Shown one piece after another: positions 1 through 12,500 of a stretch of DNA of 64,000 nucleotides; position 1 is the stretch's first letter; every line of letters begins with the position of its first letter. The stretch lies in NCBI GenBank assembly GCA_003117195.1, contig BDSI01000002.1, positions 387,001 to 451,000 of the forward strand, given 5' to 3'. Below the pieces are notes generated by a model. It saw nothing but the letters and a program-made list of their open reading frames with translations, did no database searches and was not told the DNA's origin. The position numbers were made by a program, and so were the translations under genes. This DNA comes from Eudorina sp. 2006-703-Eu-15. Taxonomy: Eukaryota; Chlorophyta; Chlorophyceae; Chlamydomonadales; Volvocaceae.

Positions 1-295
1 TCGCGACAAAAGACCGAGTGCTATCGAGCCGACCAGCCGCAACTGTATAAAGCTCATAATAAATCATTATCACATACCATAAGAGTACATATCAAAATCA
101 TGTACAAATAATTTGTATATCATCTCGCCCATGGAAATGTCTGTTTGTGAACCTCATCCTCGATTATGTCGGGAATCAACCCTTAGGCACCATCATGCCA
201 GCCCGGCCGACAGGCATCGGGCCGGCCCCCGACCCCGACCCCGCCCGCCCGCCCGCCCGCCCGCCCGCCGACCACTGCACTTGGCCCCACCGCAC

Positions 296-860
296 CTGCA
301 GCCGCCGCTGCGCCGCTTTGAGCCCCGCGATCTCCATGGCCGCCTCAATGACCGTGTCCAGTTTGAACACCGCATTGTGCAACACCATCTTATTCGCCTC
401 GATGCGCGAAAAGTCCAGGATGTCTGCGGGAAGATGAGAGCGGGGACGGGGAAGGACCCGGGACGGGGGGAAGGGAGAGCGGGACGGGACATGGGGACGG
501 GAGGATGAGAGCAGGCAGGACACGGGGACAGGACAGGATTAAGAAAGGACCGGGAAAGGATCAGTGGACAACGCTGTCAAGAGGGCCAGCAGATGGGACC
601 ACCCAAACCGAAGGAGGCTATTCCATCCATCGCGGCCCAGCTCCCCGACAGGGAATCAGCACCCCAAACCCCCTACCCCCGTTTCAGTTTGTCTACCAAT
701 TTCAGATACCCAACCCCCCGTCTGGCCCTCCTGCCGGGCAGGACAACCCACCGGTGATGAGCGTCAGCAGCGTCTCCCCTGAGCAGCGGATGGTGTTGAC
801 CAGGTCCCACTGCGCGGGGGTCAGCGACGTCTCCGCGAGCAGCTGCCCCACCGCGATCAT

Positions 861-894
<34 letters not shown>

Positions 895-3800
895 CGCGCC
901 AGGAACTGGGACTTGGCCTCGGTCGCCACAGCCGCCTGCGGGTCCACCGGCCGCGCCAGGGCAGCGGACAGTGGGCAGGGCGGAGCACAGCGGAGCGGAG
1001 CGTTTCGCCAAGCAAAATCCTGCCTGGCTTCCCAACGACCCAACGAGCCCCGTCCGCTGATCCGCTGATCCAGCAGCCGGCGAGATAGCCCCTAGACCGC
1101 GTCAGCAAGAGCCCGCAGACGCCGGGCCGGCGCGCACCGGCCCCTCCCCTCACCGGCTCTTCCGCGGCCCTTCCCCTCACCTGCAGCGCCACGTGCTTGG
1201 CCGCCAGCTCCGCCTTCTTGTGGTTGACGAGCTCCGTAATGTCGGACTGCACGCCCACGTAGTGCGTCAGCCGGCCGGTCGCGGCGTCGTGGATGGGCGT
1301 CAGGGAGAGGTAGTTGACGAAAGGATCACCGTTTTTCTTGTAGTTGAGCAGCTGCGGGGGGGGGGGGGCGGTAAATTGAAAAAAGAAATAAACCCGAAGA
1401 ACGGTGGGCCCGGATGGGTGGGGGGGGCCCGGATGGGTGGGTGGAGCAGCCGGGGCAAGGGAACTCACGCGGGTGGAGAGAGGCGGGCGCCGGGACGATT
1501 GGGGCGCAGGCGGCAGCACATGCCGGGTGATGACAAGCAAGAAGCGCAACTCCCCCCTCTCCGACCAGTCGAACCGTCGCTCTGCCAGCAGCGCAGTTTG
1601 AAATGCCTACCAATGTCCTGTTCCCCTCTCCTGCGACCCACCTTGCTGAGACCCACCTCATGCTCCTTGACACTCCCTACGCCTGTGTCCCCTACTCCTT
1701 GACGCGCCCTGCTAGCCTACCTGTACCACGCACGCCCTGCCTCGGGAGATGGCCTCCTTCAGCTCATCCACCGGCTGGCTGTCCGTACCCTCGCCCTGCA
1801 GGAACCTGCGAGGGCAGGGGGGGGGGGAAAGCGGGGCCGCGCGCCGCAGGGGATGGGGTGAACACGAGGCAGTAAGGAGCAGGGGAGGGATCTCAGGAAG
1901 GCGGATGGTAAAATGCGATCACCCAACTCTGAACAAATGCGTCTAGAAATGCAACCCGCCCGCCCGAACAACGTCAACGAACCAATGTGTGTCGATGCAC
2001 TGGCGGAGACCCCTGCCCGCGCACACGCCTGCAACCAGTCACAACTCCGCTCGACCTGGTCGTGCGCTCCACTGGACCTGGTCGTGCGCTCCGCGCCACT
2101 CACTCACCCGCAACCCCACCAGCACCCCCGCCCACCCCACCCCACGACTACCCGCCCCGCGCACCTGCAGTTCTTTCCGATGACGTACTCGGCGGCGTAC
2201 CCGGTGATCCGCACAAAGCCCGCGTTCGCGTATATGAGCGGCATGTCCGGTATCGAGCAGTCGGCGATGGTGATGCCCTCCTGCGGTCGGTTCGCGTGCG
2301 TCACGGGGCGGCGCAGGGCGGCGCAGGGCGGCACCACAGGCTGAGACCCGAGAGAGAAAGAGAGCTGCCGCCTTCCTCACGGCCCCCGTTCCCATGGCCC
2401 ACGTGTGGCACTAGTGGGAGGCCCACCTTGCCGCCGGCCTGTACGGCACCCCACCGCCGGCCTGTACGGCACCCACCTGCAGCACGTTCATGGCCTTATC
2501 CTTCAGCAGCAGCAGCTCGTACTCCCGTTTCGTGATCGTCACGTACTCCTCCTCGACCGCGTCACCCACTGCCCCCGCCGCCGCGGCGGCAGCCGCCACC
2601 GCGTCGCGCAGCGCCGCGCCCAGGGGCGCGTCGGCTGCTTCGGCAACCGCGGCGTCCGCGTCCGCGTCCACACACGGCAGCCACTGGGCATCCTCCGCCG
2701 GGCACGAGCACCCCATGGCGCAACGCGGCGGTCCCGCTGCTGCCGCAGGACTCGCCTGCGTGATGCCCTCCGCATCGCCGCTGATGCTCAGCCCGACAGG
2801 GAGGTGGCCCGGCAAATGCAGGAAGTCAACTTGCTGGTGGTGTTGGTATAGGTGCTGGTGCTGGTTCAGGTGCTGGTATAGGTGCTGGTGCTGGTGTGGG
2901 TTTGGGTGCCGACTGTGTTCGTGCTGCTGGAGATGGTGGTTGTGGTGGTGGCTGCTATCCAGGACGTTGAGTCCCAGGATGGACACAGGAGCCTCCGAGG
3001 TGGTCGCTTCCGCCACACAGACGGCATGTGCATCGCGGCTGGCGGCGGTAGCTGCTGCAGGTGCTGCAGGTGTGCCCGACGCCTCGGCTGTAGATGTTGC
3101 GGCCGTTGCTGCTGACGCAGCGCCCCCGGCGCCGCCGGGCACTGGCACCGCCGTAGCCGCCTTGTGAAAGTAATGGTGGTGGGAGGTGAGCTGCTGCGGG
3201 TGGGGCTGGTCGCGAGGGTCGTAGGTCTCACGCTGAAGTCGATGGTGGTGGTGGTGTCGGTGATGGTGGTGTCCGTGCTGGTGGCTGAGACACAACGCCG
3301 CGACACGTCCTGCATCTGCGACCACCTCCCCCGCAGATGCCGGCGAAGACGTCCGCAGGCGCGACGGAGACACGGCCGGCTTGCCTGATCCGGATCCCAC
3401 GTGGCTTACTTGCAGCTGCTGTTGCAGCTGCGGGTGGGGTGCTGCCGAGGGTGCCCGGGTAGGCGCGCCGGGCCCGCTGCCATGCGGCGGCAGCAGCTGC
3501 GGCGGTAGCAACTGCGATGGCGGCGTGGGCAGCCGCGAAACCCCGGCCGTCGATGTGCCCACCGCCATCGCGCCGCCCTGCGTCGCAGCGGCGGTGTGAA
3601 GCGGCGATGAAGACGCTGCCGCACCACCCCCGCCGCCGTCGCCCGGAGGGACGGCGCCGCGCCAGTCCGCGGCGTCCTGGCCGGCCGCTGCGCCGCTGCT
3701 CGTGACCCACAAGTGCTGCGCTGAGCTGGGACCCGAACCCGCCTTGCCCGCTGCGGCGCTGCCTGCCGTCGCCGAGACGGCAGCCCGATGGAGGTGCTGC

Positions 3801-4036
3801 ACTGATGATGACGGTGTGCGCGAGGGGCCCAGCTGCGAGGGGCTATTGGCGCTGGCAGCCTGGGCCGCCGCGGCCGCGATGCAATGCTCCAGCTGCTGCT
3901 GACATAGATCCGCCCGGTGTCGCTCTCGTTTGAGCGCCTCCTCCAGCTCCAAGATCCGCTCCTGCAGCACCTTGATGTGCTGGGCCTGGCGATGGACGCG
4001 CAGAGGCACACGCAGCAGAAGGGGAGCGGTGAGCAT
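296..4036 (-). CDS. LOV-domain sensor histidine kinase (3' end beyond window)
   Basis: Blue-light-type sensor kinase, six exons seen: 4036-2477, 2280-2165, 1805-1721, 1351-1181, 935-752, 423-296; all junctions are GT-AG with matching phases (748 residues so far). Exon 1 encodes a coiled coil (residues about 20-50), then a long Ala/Ser/Gln/His-rich region with His runs. Exons 2-4 make a PAS/LOV domain carrying the flavin-cysteine motif GKNCRFLQG (split by an intron after the Cys codon and part of Arg) and the end motif GVQSDITE. Exon 5 holds the HisKA H-box ([15 protein letters not shown]) and exon 6 the dimerisation helix [12 protein letters not shown]. The HATPase domain and any receiver must lie left of base 296 or be absent. 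LOV histidine kinases are known from Ostreococcus. The ATG at 4036 is the first in the exon, but a pyrimidine-rich tract ending in CAG just inside it could be an acceptor, so the true start may be further upstream. Confidence 0.8.
681..712 (+). repeat. Introner-like repeat, truncated copy D
   Basis: Only the 3' half is present (CAGTTTGTCTACCAATTTCA region), in the LOV kinase intron 424-751, antisense to the gene. Confidence 0.4.
1562..1622 (+). repeat. Introner-like interspersed repeat, copy C
   Basis: Diverged copy (CAGTCGAACCGTCGCTCTGC start, CAGCAGCGCAGTTTGAAATG core) in the intron 1352-1720 of the LOV kinase, in antisense orientation to that gene. It shows the repeat can sit in either orientation relative to the host gene. 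Confidence 0.65.
2846..2906 (+). repeat. GGTGCTGGT-type repeat encoding the His/Gln stretch
   Basis: Imperfect short tandem repeat (units of about 6-12 bases, GGTGCTGGT variants) inside exon 1 of the LOV kinase. On the coding strand it encodes alternating His, Gln, Leu and Tyr residues. It explains the His-rich block as repeat expansion rather than a folded domain. Confidence 0.6.
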
Positions 4037-5781
4037 CCGAATGGGGGGCCGCGTCCGTCCGCCTGATGATGGCCCTCCAGGTTGGTATCGCGCCAGCTTG
4101 GTGGATGATTTTATTAGGGTAATGTGGGAGGGTGTGTGTGGCCTCTGGATTGGGGGCCCCCCCGGTCGGAGCCCGATTAATGTACTGGGGACCCCGCCCC
4201 TATCAATGTTCGCACAGACGAATGCCCGTATGCCCGTCAGGGTCGTTTATCGGTGGCGCTGACAAAGGTTTTCCGCCAAGTTGTGGCGCGACGCGTCGGG
4301 CGGTAGGGAAAGGCTAAAAACCGGCTCGTGGCCGCAAAGCACCATCAGCGTGGACACCACCATCACAGCAGGCCCAGCCCATCCGTCAAGGCGGCCGTGT
4401 CCACCACCGTACGAGAACTGTTTAGGTTGGAGGAAGGACAATCGAGGGTTCATTCGCCGGGTCCGCGCCAGGCGCCACGCCCCACCTGCTCAGCAATGCC
4501 GCTGATATAAGGACTGGCCGGCATGTCATAGCTTAAGCGTGAGCTGCCGTTCCCAGAGCGCCCTTCGCGTAAGAGAAGTGAGGACATACTCACGGCCAGC
4601 CCGGCAGTAGGCCGGCGCCGGCCTTACTGACACGGGCGGCGTACAACTGAACCAAATATGATCTTAACGCTGCGTTGCCAGCCCCCGGGGCCGGGGGCCG
4701 GCGGAAAGGTCGACGAACAACCTCTGCCACAAACTATGGTAGGTCTACTTTGCTCTGGATAAAACCTCTCTGTAATAGGCACTATTTAACGAGAGAAAAG
4801 CGAGAAAAATCACCGTTGTGGCTGCTGTGCAAGCTATCCTGTATGTCCAACAATGGGTCCACGAGCACACAGAGTACTTATCTCAACTACGTCAGAATGT
4901 CACAATGCACCAACTCCACGAAACTGACCCGGCGATACACTCTTGGGACTGCCATACGGCACCGTACATTTTTGCATCCCGAAACATACACACCCGTTAC
5001 GCAGGTGTTTCCAATGACAAGCCTGATCTGTGTTTACGTTGAGGGGTTAGAGTAGTGCACGGGTTTGCCGGTTGGATTGCCGGGGGACAAGCGGACAACA
5101 GAAAGGAGTGGAATGTTGTATACCTCGCCGTCTAGCTGCTCCATTAACGGCTTATGTATGCAGATGTAGGGACGATGCGAAAAAGAGCAAAACATGTTTC
5201 CAGAACAGATGGGGAGGCTGTCCTTTAGCTACGGCGATATTCAATCGCCCTAGTTCTGTGTTGCATGGGATATGGATTCCGCGTGGTAGACCCCGTTCTT
5301 CAAATATACTACCAAAGTTCTGATTCGGATTACCGGTACCGCATGCGGGGTGAACAGCTCTATTCAACTGTGTATTTCGCTTACTGGAGGTTGGACTCGT
5401 AAGCGCGACTGACCGGACATCGCAAACTCCGGTCAAATCCTGGGCTGGTTAAATTGTTTCTGGTGCCGACACGCGCAGCAACACCTCAGTTACCATCGCA
5501 ACACTACACTAAATTTCTCGTCAACAAAATGCCGCTGGCATTTACATGTGCACATGTGCCCACGAGGGTCGGGTGTCGTGTGGATCCTATTCGCGCAGTC
5601 CCGGAAATGCGGCATTTGGCGGCGCAATTCCTTTCGTTGCTGGAAAATTCGGTCTGCATACGCAACATAAATACATACAAATTTCAATTGTGCTGTGCTA
5701 GATACAACGCAATCAAAGCCATAGAATTAGCTTATAAATCTACCTTAGGGCCGAAAGGTTGCTCTCTCCGAACTGCTCAAC
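4037..5781. other. Divergent intergenic region, no gene recognised
   Basis: About 1.7 kb between the minus-strand LOV kinase and the plus-strand carbamoyltransferase. Base composition drops from GC-rich to mixed. Open frames are short and match no family I recognise. It must contain the promoter and 5' UTR of the carbamoyltransferase and may hold an upstream exon of the LOV kinase; no specific element could be assigned. Confidence 0.5.
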
Positions 5782-8700
5782 ATGCATAGCCTGCAAGGAA
5801 ACCACGTTTTGCGGCAGACCGTTCCGCAAAGGCATGTTCCAGCACCTCAGCCCGCATTACCGCGCGTTGCCAGCGTTGCGCGCGCTGCCGCCACAGCTCC
5901 TCCGCCGGCACCTGCGTCCTCCTCCTCGGGCCTTACCAACAACGGCGCAACGATGGACTGGCACCTGCAAAAGCTAAAGCACGTGGTGGACTCCGGCGAC
6001 TTTAACCGCACGGCTGTGGATGTCGTTTTCAAAGAGGCTTTGAAGATGGAGAAGGTCCGGCCTTGCACAAAGGAGGCGCGCGTCCTCGACGGCTACATCA
6101 TGTCAACCCTTTTCTATGAGCCCTCCACGCGCACGCGCCTTTCCTTTGAATCCGCGATGGCCAAACTCGGCGGTACGGTGCTGTCCACCGAGTCCGCGGG
6201 GGAGTATTCGTCGGCAGCCAAGGGCGAGACGCTGGAAGGTGAGCCGGACGTGGAGCTGTTTGGTTGTCGGGGTGGAGCACGAAGCTCCTCTGGGTGTGGC
6301 GGCAGCGGCGGGGGGTCAGAGACATGCATTGCATGGCATTGGCCCGCGCGCATTGGCCCGCGAGCGTTGATCCGCCTCTACGCCCCTGCGGCAAGGCACC
6401 TGGGCTCCTGTCCGCGTCGGTACGGACATGCCCTGCACAGACATACCCCGTAGCGACCCCAGTCAGGACCAGGCGGCCAGGAGGGGCAAGGGCCCATGCG
6501 CCTGCGGACGCCGTCTGCGCCCGCGGCGTCGCAGTCCACGGCGTCGCAGTCTTCCTTGGCTGCGGCGGTGCACTGCGACCCGTCGGTGCATCAGCCCCGA
6601 CGAGCGCCCATCGCCCTGCACCGCCCTGTGCGAAAACAGCGCGTCAGCAATCGTTTCATGGCGCAGCACCTCACGACCTCACAACCGCATCCACGCCCCC
6701 GCCCACGCGACGTAACTATGATGCGATCGCGATCGCGGTCGCGCGGAGGCGGCGGAAGCGACGTGGCCCCGGCGTACGGCAACACGGGCGCCGCACGCCC
6801 GGACACCGCCCACACCCTCATCATCCATGTCCCACGTCTACTCATGTCCGATAAGCGAGGGGTTTGCGCGCAATGTGCATCGTCCAAAGCACTTATCCCA
6901 AAGCTCTTTATCCCCCCGGGGCCCGCACCACACCGCACCCACAACGCGCTGTGGCCTCTGCACCTCACCCACCCGCCACCCCCACCCATGCCCACACCCA
7001 ATTGCCTATACCCCACCCACACCCAAATGCAAACCCTAGATACACAAACACACACACGCGCGCTGCAGCATCACGGCCTACACCACCTTGGGACTCCTTA
7101 TGGACGACATATTTCGCCCTGGCATATTGGTAACTCTGGTCTCGGTCTCAGTCGTCGGTTGCATAGCTGGACACGGGTCTGCTTATTCGCGGCTCAGCTT
7201 TTCTCCTTGATAACACACACGCGCGCAGACACGGCGCGCCCGGCGGTGGTGTGGTGTGGGCGTGTGGCATACTGGCAGGTTTCCGGTCGTAGCTGTGCCC
7301 CTTGCACGTAACGCACTCCTGCATTGCCCCCCGAACAACACACGCCCCCACGGTCTTCTCGCGGCTCAGTTATCTTTTACACCCCGCAGTTCTCGCGGCT
7401 CACTTTCCTCTTAACGCATCCCCGCAGACACGGTGCGCACGGTGGAGAGCTACGCGGACTGCATCGTCATCCGGCACTTCCAGGAGGGCTCCGCCAAGCG
7501 CGCCGCCGCGGTGGCGTCCGTGCCCATCCTCAACGCCGGCGACGGCCCGGGCCAGCACCCGACCCAGGCGCTGCTGGACCTGTACACCATACAGCGGGAG
7601 ATCGGGCGGCTGGACGGCATCAAGGTCGGCATGATCGGTGACCTGGCCAACGGCCGGACCGTCCGGTCGCTGTGCATGCTGCTGTCGATGTACAGCGACG
7701 TGGAGGTGTTCTTCGTGGCGCCGGACGTGGTGCGGATGCGAGATGACATCAAGGTGGGCGGGGCGGAGCGGGGGGTGCGGCTGGCTGGGGGGTGCGGCGG
7801 CTGTCGGGGTGCTGGGGCGGGGCTGCGGAGGCGGGACAGGGGGGAGGAGAAGGCGAAGAAAGCGCAGGGGAGGGCGGGGCGGGGCGGGGCAGGGGAAGGC
7901 TGGGCGGGGCGGGGCATTGGGAGGGGAGGGGAGAGTAGGGCCGGAGGTGGACCGGGCGGGGCCGAGGGGCAGGGCGGGGGCAGGAGAGAGCGGGGTCGGC
8001 GTAGCGTTGGGCGGGGGCAGGCCGCGATACTCTTTTGAGACTTGATGACGGTGTGCTGGAAGACGCGTGGACGGGGCGTGGGAATGGAGGCGACCCGTGT
8101 GGTTGATCGAAGTGCCCTGGATTGATGCCTGGGGCATGGCCGCCGTGGCGCTGGGGGCTTTTGACTCGGGAGCTCGCGACTCCGAAGTCGCCACTGGTCA
8201 GCCTTACTGATTCGGTTTGTTTCGCCGGAGTGAGTGAGCTAGGGCACGTGAGCAACCCGGGCCTGGTGCCGCCTCCCGCTCCTGCTCTTTCCCCGCAGGA
8301 CTACCTGACGGCGCGCGGCATCAAGTGGACCGAGGTGTCTGACCTGCAGGAGGTAGCGGCTGACGTGGACGTGCTGTACCAGGTGCGTAAACCCTTCCCC
8401 CGCCCCCGCGGCCAACCAGGCGATGTTTGCGGCGGGCGGGCAGGCGGGGCGAGTGGCGCGATCTCGTCCAACTAACGAAAGGGCAAGCGGCTAATCCGAC
8501 AACTCTCTGGGTTGTGGAGTGGCTGGGTGGCGGAATGGATGGAGGGGATGCATGGGCTGGGGTTGAGCCCGGGGTGTGGGCTTGCGGCGGGGCTGTGACG
8601 GTTCGGCACAGCGCTGCACGGGACGGCGGCTGCGCGGGACACGACTTGTTTGGGCCTCGAGAATGGCGGCAATGTAAGCAACCAGGGGACATACGGGGGA

Positions 8701-9377
8701 GTACCAAGGTTGCCGGAACCAGCCGAGAGTCCAGTACCCGGGGCGGTCATCCGTCCGTGTCCACAGCTCCGCACCGCCCTGCGGACTGCTTGCTGCCGGT
8801 CGCGCCTCTCTGCTGCCTCACAAACCGCATTCAACCATCGAGCCCCTCTGCTGCCTCACAGACCCGCATCCAACGGGAGCGCTTCCAAAACATGGAGGAC
8901 TACGCGGCGGCGCGCGGCAAGTACATCATCGACAAGGGTATCATGCGCATCCTGCAGCCGCACGCGGTGGTCATGCACCCCCTGCCGCGAGTGGATGAGG
9001 TGAGGAGCGAAGGAGGGGAATGGCCAAAGAGGCGGGGATGGATGGATGGATGCGCGGAGCAGGCGTGTGAGGGGGCCGTTGGGTTCGGTGGGGCAATGGG
9101 GACAACAGATGTTAGCTTCGCCCCATTGCCTTTACAGACACGGGCATGACACCATTCATCCGGCGGTCTCCTTGACGGGCCCCGGTGGGCTTCCCCCGCG
9201 CCGTCCGCCCGACCTCCCTCACGTCCTCCCTCACGTCCTCGCGCGACCCAGATCACGACCGACGTGGACAGCGACCCACGGGCCGCTTACTTCCGCCAAG
9301 CGCGCAACGGGCTCTACGTCCGCATGGCGCTGCTGAAGCTGTGCCTCGCGGACGGGCACCCGGACATCCTGTTGTGA
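5782..9377 (+). CDS. PYRB: Aspartate carbamoyltransferase, plastid-type
   Basis: Second step of de novo pyrimidine synthesis: carbamoyl phosphate + aspartate to carbamoyl aspartate. Five exons: 5782-6238, 7428-7753, 8299-8382, 8862-8999, 9252-9377 (stop TGA 9375-9377), all GT-AG with phases that join in frame, giving 376 residues, close to plant enzymes. The first ~55 residues are Ala/Pro/Ser/Arg-rich, as in a chloroplast transit peptide. Carbamoyl-phosphate-binding STRT is at residues 115-118, HPTQ at 196-199 and HPLPR at 328-332, so all main active-site motifs are intact. It is a monofunctional enzyme, with no CAD-type fusion visible. The first intron is long (1.2 kb) and the second contains a G-rich, C-poor strand stretch at about 7755-8010. 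The ATG at 5782 is the first in frame and gives the transit-like leader. Confidence 0.95.
7756..8015 (+). repeat. G-rich (GGGGCGGGGC) tract in intron
   Basis: Low-complexity stretch of repeated GGGGCGGGG and GGGGAGGGG runs inside the second intron of the carbamoyltransferase gene. On the transcript strand it has many G-runs of three or more and could form G-quadruplexes; that is inference only. Confidence 0.5.
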
Positions 9378-9384
9378 ACGTCGA

Positions 9385-9525
9385 CGGGCAGTCCCAACTT
9401 GCAGGAACCGTGGGGCAGTCCCAATGTACAGGAAACGTCGGGCAATCCCAGCTTGCGGGAAACGTCGGGCAATCCCAATCTGCAGGAAACCTCGGGCAGT
9501 CGCAGCTTGCAGTAAAGATGGGCGG
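9385..9525 (+). repeat. 27-bp minisatellite just after the PYRB stop
   Basis: Five imperfect tandem copies of a 27-base unit (GGGCAATCCCAGCTTGCAGG core) begin about 8 bases after the PYRB stop codon, so they probably lie in its 3' UTR. The unit length is a multiple of three and one plus frame stays open across all copies, giving a nine-residue repeat of the type GQSQLAGNV, but that frame is not the PYRB frame. Confidence 0.8.
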
Positions 9526-12500
9526 TCGCGCTCCGGATCCGGATCTAAGGGCGTGTGCCTTGCGACTGCGGCGACGGTGCCTGGTTGCGAATGTCTCGCC
9601 AAGGGCGTTCGCACTGACTGAATTTCGGATTGCTTCTCGGGAAACGGCGGCGCGATATTTTTTGACGAGCACGGAATAGGAAGGGTACGGAACGGGTCTC
9701 GGCCGGGTGCGGAACGGGTCTGACTGGGACGAGTACGGAACGGGTCCTTAGCGACGGGCGATGGAACAGGGAAACATTCATGGGAGGCGCAATAGCGCAG
9801 GAGGACGCTCGGAGGGGCGCCGGCGTCGCTGACCGCCGAGCCAATCGATGTGTTCGTATGGCGGGGCGTTAACACGTGATTAGCGGCTGGCTGTCATGCA
9901 GGACGATGGCCAACCCGCAACGACAGACTGCATCCCACGGCGGGGGCCGTGGAAGCCTTCATTCGGCTATTGTGGTTTTGCAGAGATACCGGCCGGGCTG
10001 CGCACGACTGCAATCCGCAACGAGGAGGCTGAGCCGGCGGCGTGTGCTGCCGCGCGTAATCCCGGACATCAAATTTCGTTTTTTTTACGTTTAACGCTTT
10101 GCGTTTCAGTTACTGCGGTGTGATGTGGTGGTGTGCGATGTGGTGTATCGTGCGGCCTCAGGCGCGTGAGGTCGCGGTGGTGCTTTCGCGGGTTCACCGG
10201 TTCCAGAGCAGCTGCGGAGCACCGGAGGCCTGGGTTGTTCCTAGTGCTTCAAACCGCCGGCAGCACGCAGAACCTCGCCAAGCCTTTGGCCGGCTCCGAG
10301 TTTGGGTTCGGCATGTGCATGCACATTCGAATGTCGAGCGGCTGGTGTGGCTGGGCTGCTGTTGGGACGTGTCTCAATCCCGCAAAGCGAAAGATGTGCA
10401 TAAACGCAAAATTCGCGCGTGCTTGTGTTGCTTTGCGTTTAAGTACCGTAAACGCGCTCGGGTGGTAGTGTCAGAGGCGGTTTTTTGTTATGGTTGACAG
10501 CAAGTTTTTGTTGTGCTCGGTGCGTCCTTGGCGGACTCTTGTGTACTGCACCGTACGGTTGATAACTCTGGGCCCTTTGGAACACCCGGTCGGCATACGG
10601 GTCCACCTTGTCACGGTTACATTACATAACTCTGAAGGATGAAGGGTGAGGTGCGTGTAGTCATTTAAAGCACGCGCGGTGCGTCTCCTACAGGTATCTG
10701 TCGTTTGGGGGTCTTCCATGCCGACGCCAACTCCGGGGACGGAACTGGAGCTCACTGGTCAAGTGTAGGACCAACTTGAGAAGTGGACCCGTGCACCTTG
10801 CTTCTTGCAGGACGACACCAGCTCGTACATGATGTTTGGTGCAGGAGGATGGGCTGCAGGATCGGTGTGGGCCGTTCTGGTGGAACCCCCGGCGGAGCCC
10901 CGTCCGTCTGCCTGGCGTGGGCTAGGGTGGTCTCTCATCATGGCCAAGGCCGCGCTCGGCGAGGGCGGCCCTCATAAGGCGTGACAGCCCGAAAATGAAA
11001 GTCCGCCGTGGCATTTTTGGTCCTTGACGTGGCCCTGCCAGGGTGTCGAGGGGTTTACGCGGTCGCCCTCGTCAAGTCAACGAGTGACGACGAGGCAAGG
11101 GCGTCGTCGAACCCCCCCGGGCGGCGGAGAGTACGCCGGTGTTCGACTTAGCCCTCGCCCCAGCAGAAGGGCGTCTGGATGCGGTCAAGGTGCGGTGCTC
11201 GTACCGTAAATTAGCTGCGGCTCGGCGACGTGTGGATGTGATGACAGCGCGGCACGGTTGCGACACCCTCAGCCGTGAGCTGTTGGACCCTCGAAACGCC
11301 GGCGAAGTGCAGCTTCAGATACCCGGGGTGCTCGGTCAAAGGAGGAACGGGCGGACTGGAGCAGCATTATTACCACTATGACAATAATTCTCAATCGGGA
11401 ACATGTACGAGAACCCCCAGTCGCTCGCTGCAGGCATTCGCAGCATGACCAGCCCCATTGTGGTGATCCATTAGTGGTGGAGTTATGTGCGGTGCCGCCA
11501 TATGCAAATGACGTCAGGGCACTGGTTCCGTTGCACTGGTTCCTTGCTGTGCGCTGCAAAACAGCAAGTAACGTACAGCCCCGTGCAGCAGGAGGCGCAC
11601 CCATGCCAATGACCTGGCACGACTCTCCGCGCCCTCCTTAATGCCGCACCCGGCATCGGCATCCAAACGGCGCCGAGTGAAGCGGTGTGCCGTTGCGCCG
11701 ACACGGAGCCTTCCTGGCAAGGGATCGCGGAACGCAAAGACACGGCTGGGCTGCTGTGTCGGCTGACAGGGTGCTGCATGTGCGGGTGCTAGGGCACGAG
11801 GGTCCCTTGAAGCGCAATCCGATCCACGGCATAGGAGTGCCTCTGGCTGCAATCTCCCAGGCCGGCCCCCATATCAACGGCGCCGTGTCGTCCGGGTCGC
11901 GACGCACAGGGACAGCGGCTGCCTGCCCTTGGTGGTGCTGCGCGTCGTGACGTTACGAGTCCGGTAGGTACCTGCAGGTAGCTGGAGGGGCGGCGCATCG
12001 CAGCAACCGCCAACAAACACAATACAGGGTGTTCCCGCTTGCTTGCGTGCCTATATGTTGATTCACAGTTGCAACCGATCTTCCTCCGGCCGAAACCGGA
12101 CTTGCGCACTTGTACAACTGAGTCGCTAGGTCGACATAGTCCCACAATGTCACGTGCCACCAAGCTCATCTTGCTGGACGACGCACCAGAACTTTCTACC
12201 CACTCCCTGCCTCACAATTCCCCATGTTGGCCTCACATGTCCTTCCTGCAGGCACATGGCCTCGTGCATTCCGCCCAGGATCCAATCCCAGGACTCAACC
12301 CAGCAGTTCAGCAACCCCATCCAGCCAGTACGTGGTCCATCCCAGGACGTCGTCACCGTGGCAATTACTTCGCCGTACGCCATGAAAAAAGGAATAACGG
12401 TCCAACCCATTCTCGCGCAAAATTGAGGTCCGGACCCTGTCCCAATGCGCCCGCAACATCTCGCAGCGTAGGACTGCCCCGACGCGGCCTGGGACCTCAT

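Noticed and set aside
80..190. Minus-strand short frame ending TGA considered as the next LOV kinase exon
   Set aside because: Weak acceptor and no similarity to a HATPase domain.
9385..9525. Regular repeats resembling a CRISPR array
   Set aside because: Units are contiguous without unique spacers, imperfect, and in a eukaryotic 3' flank.
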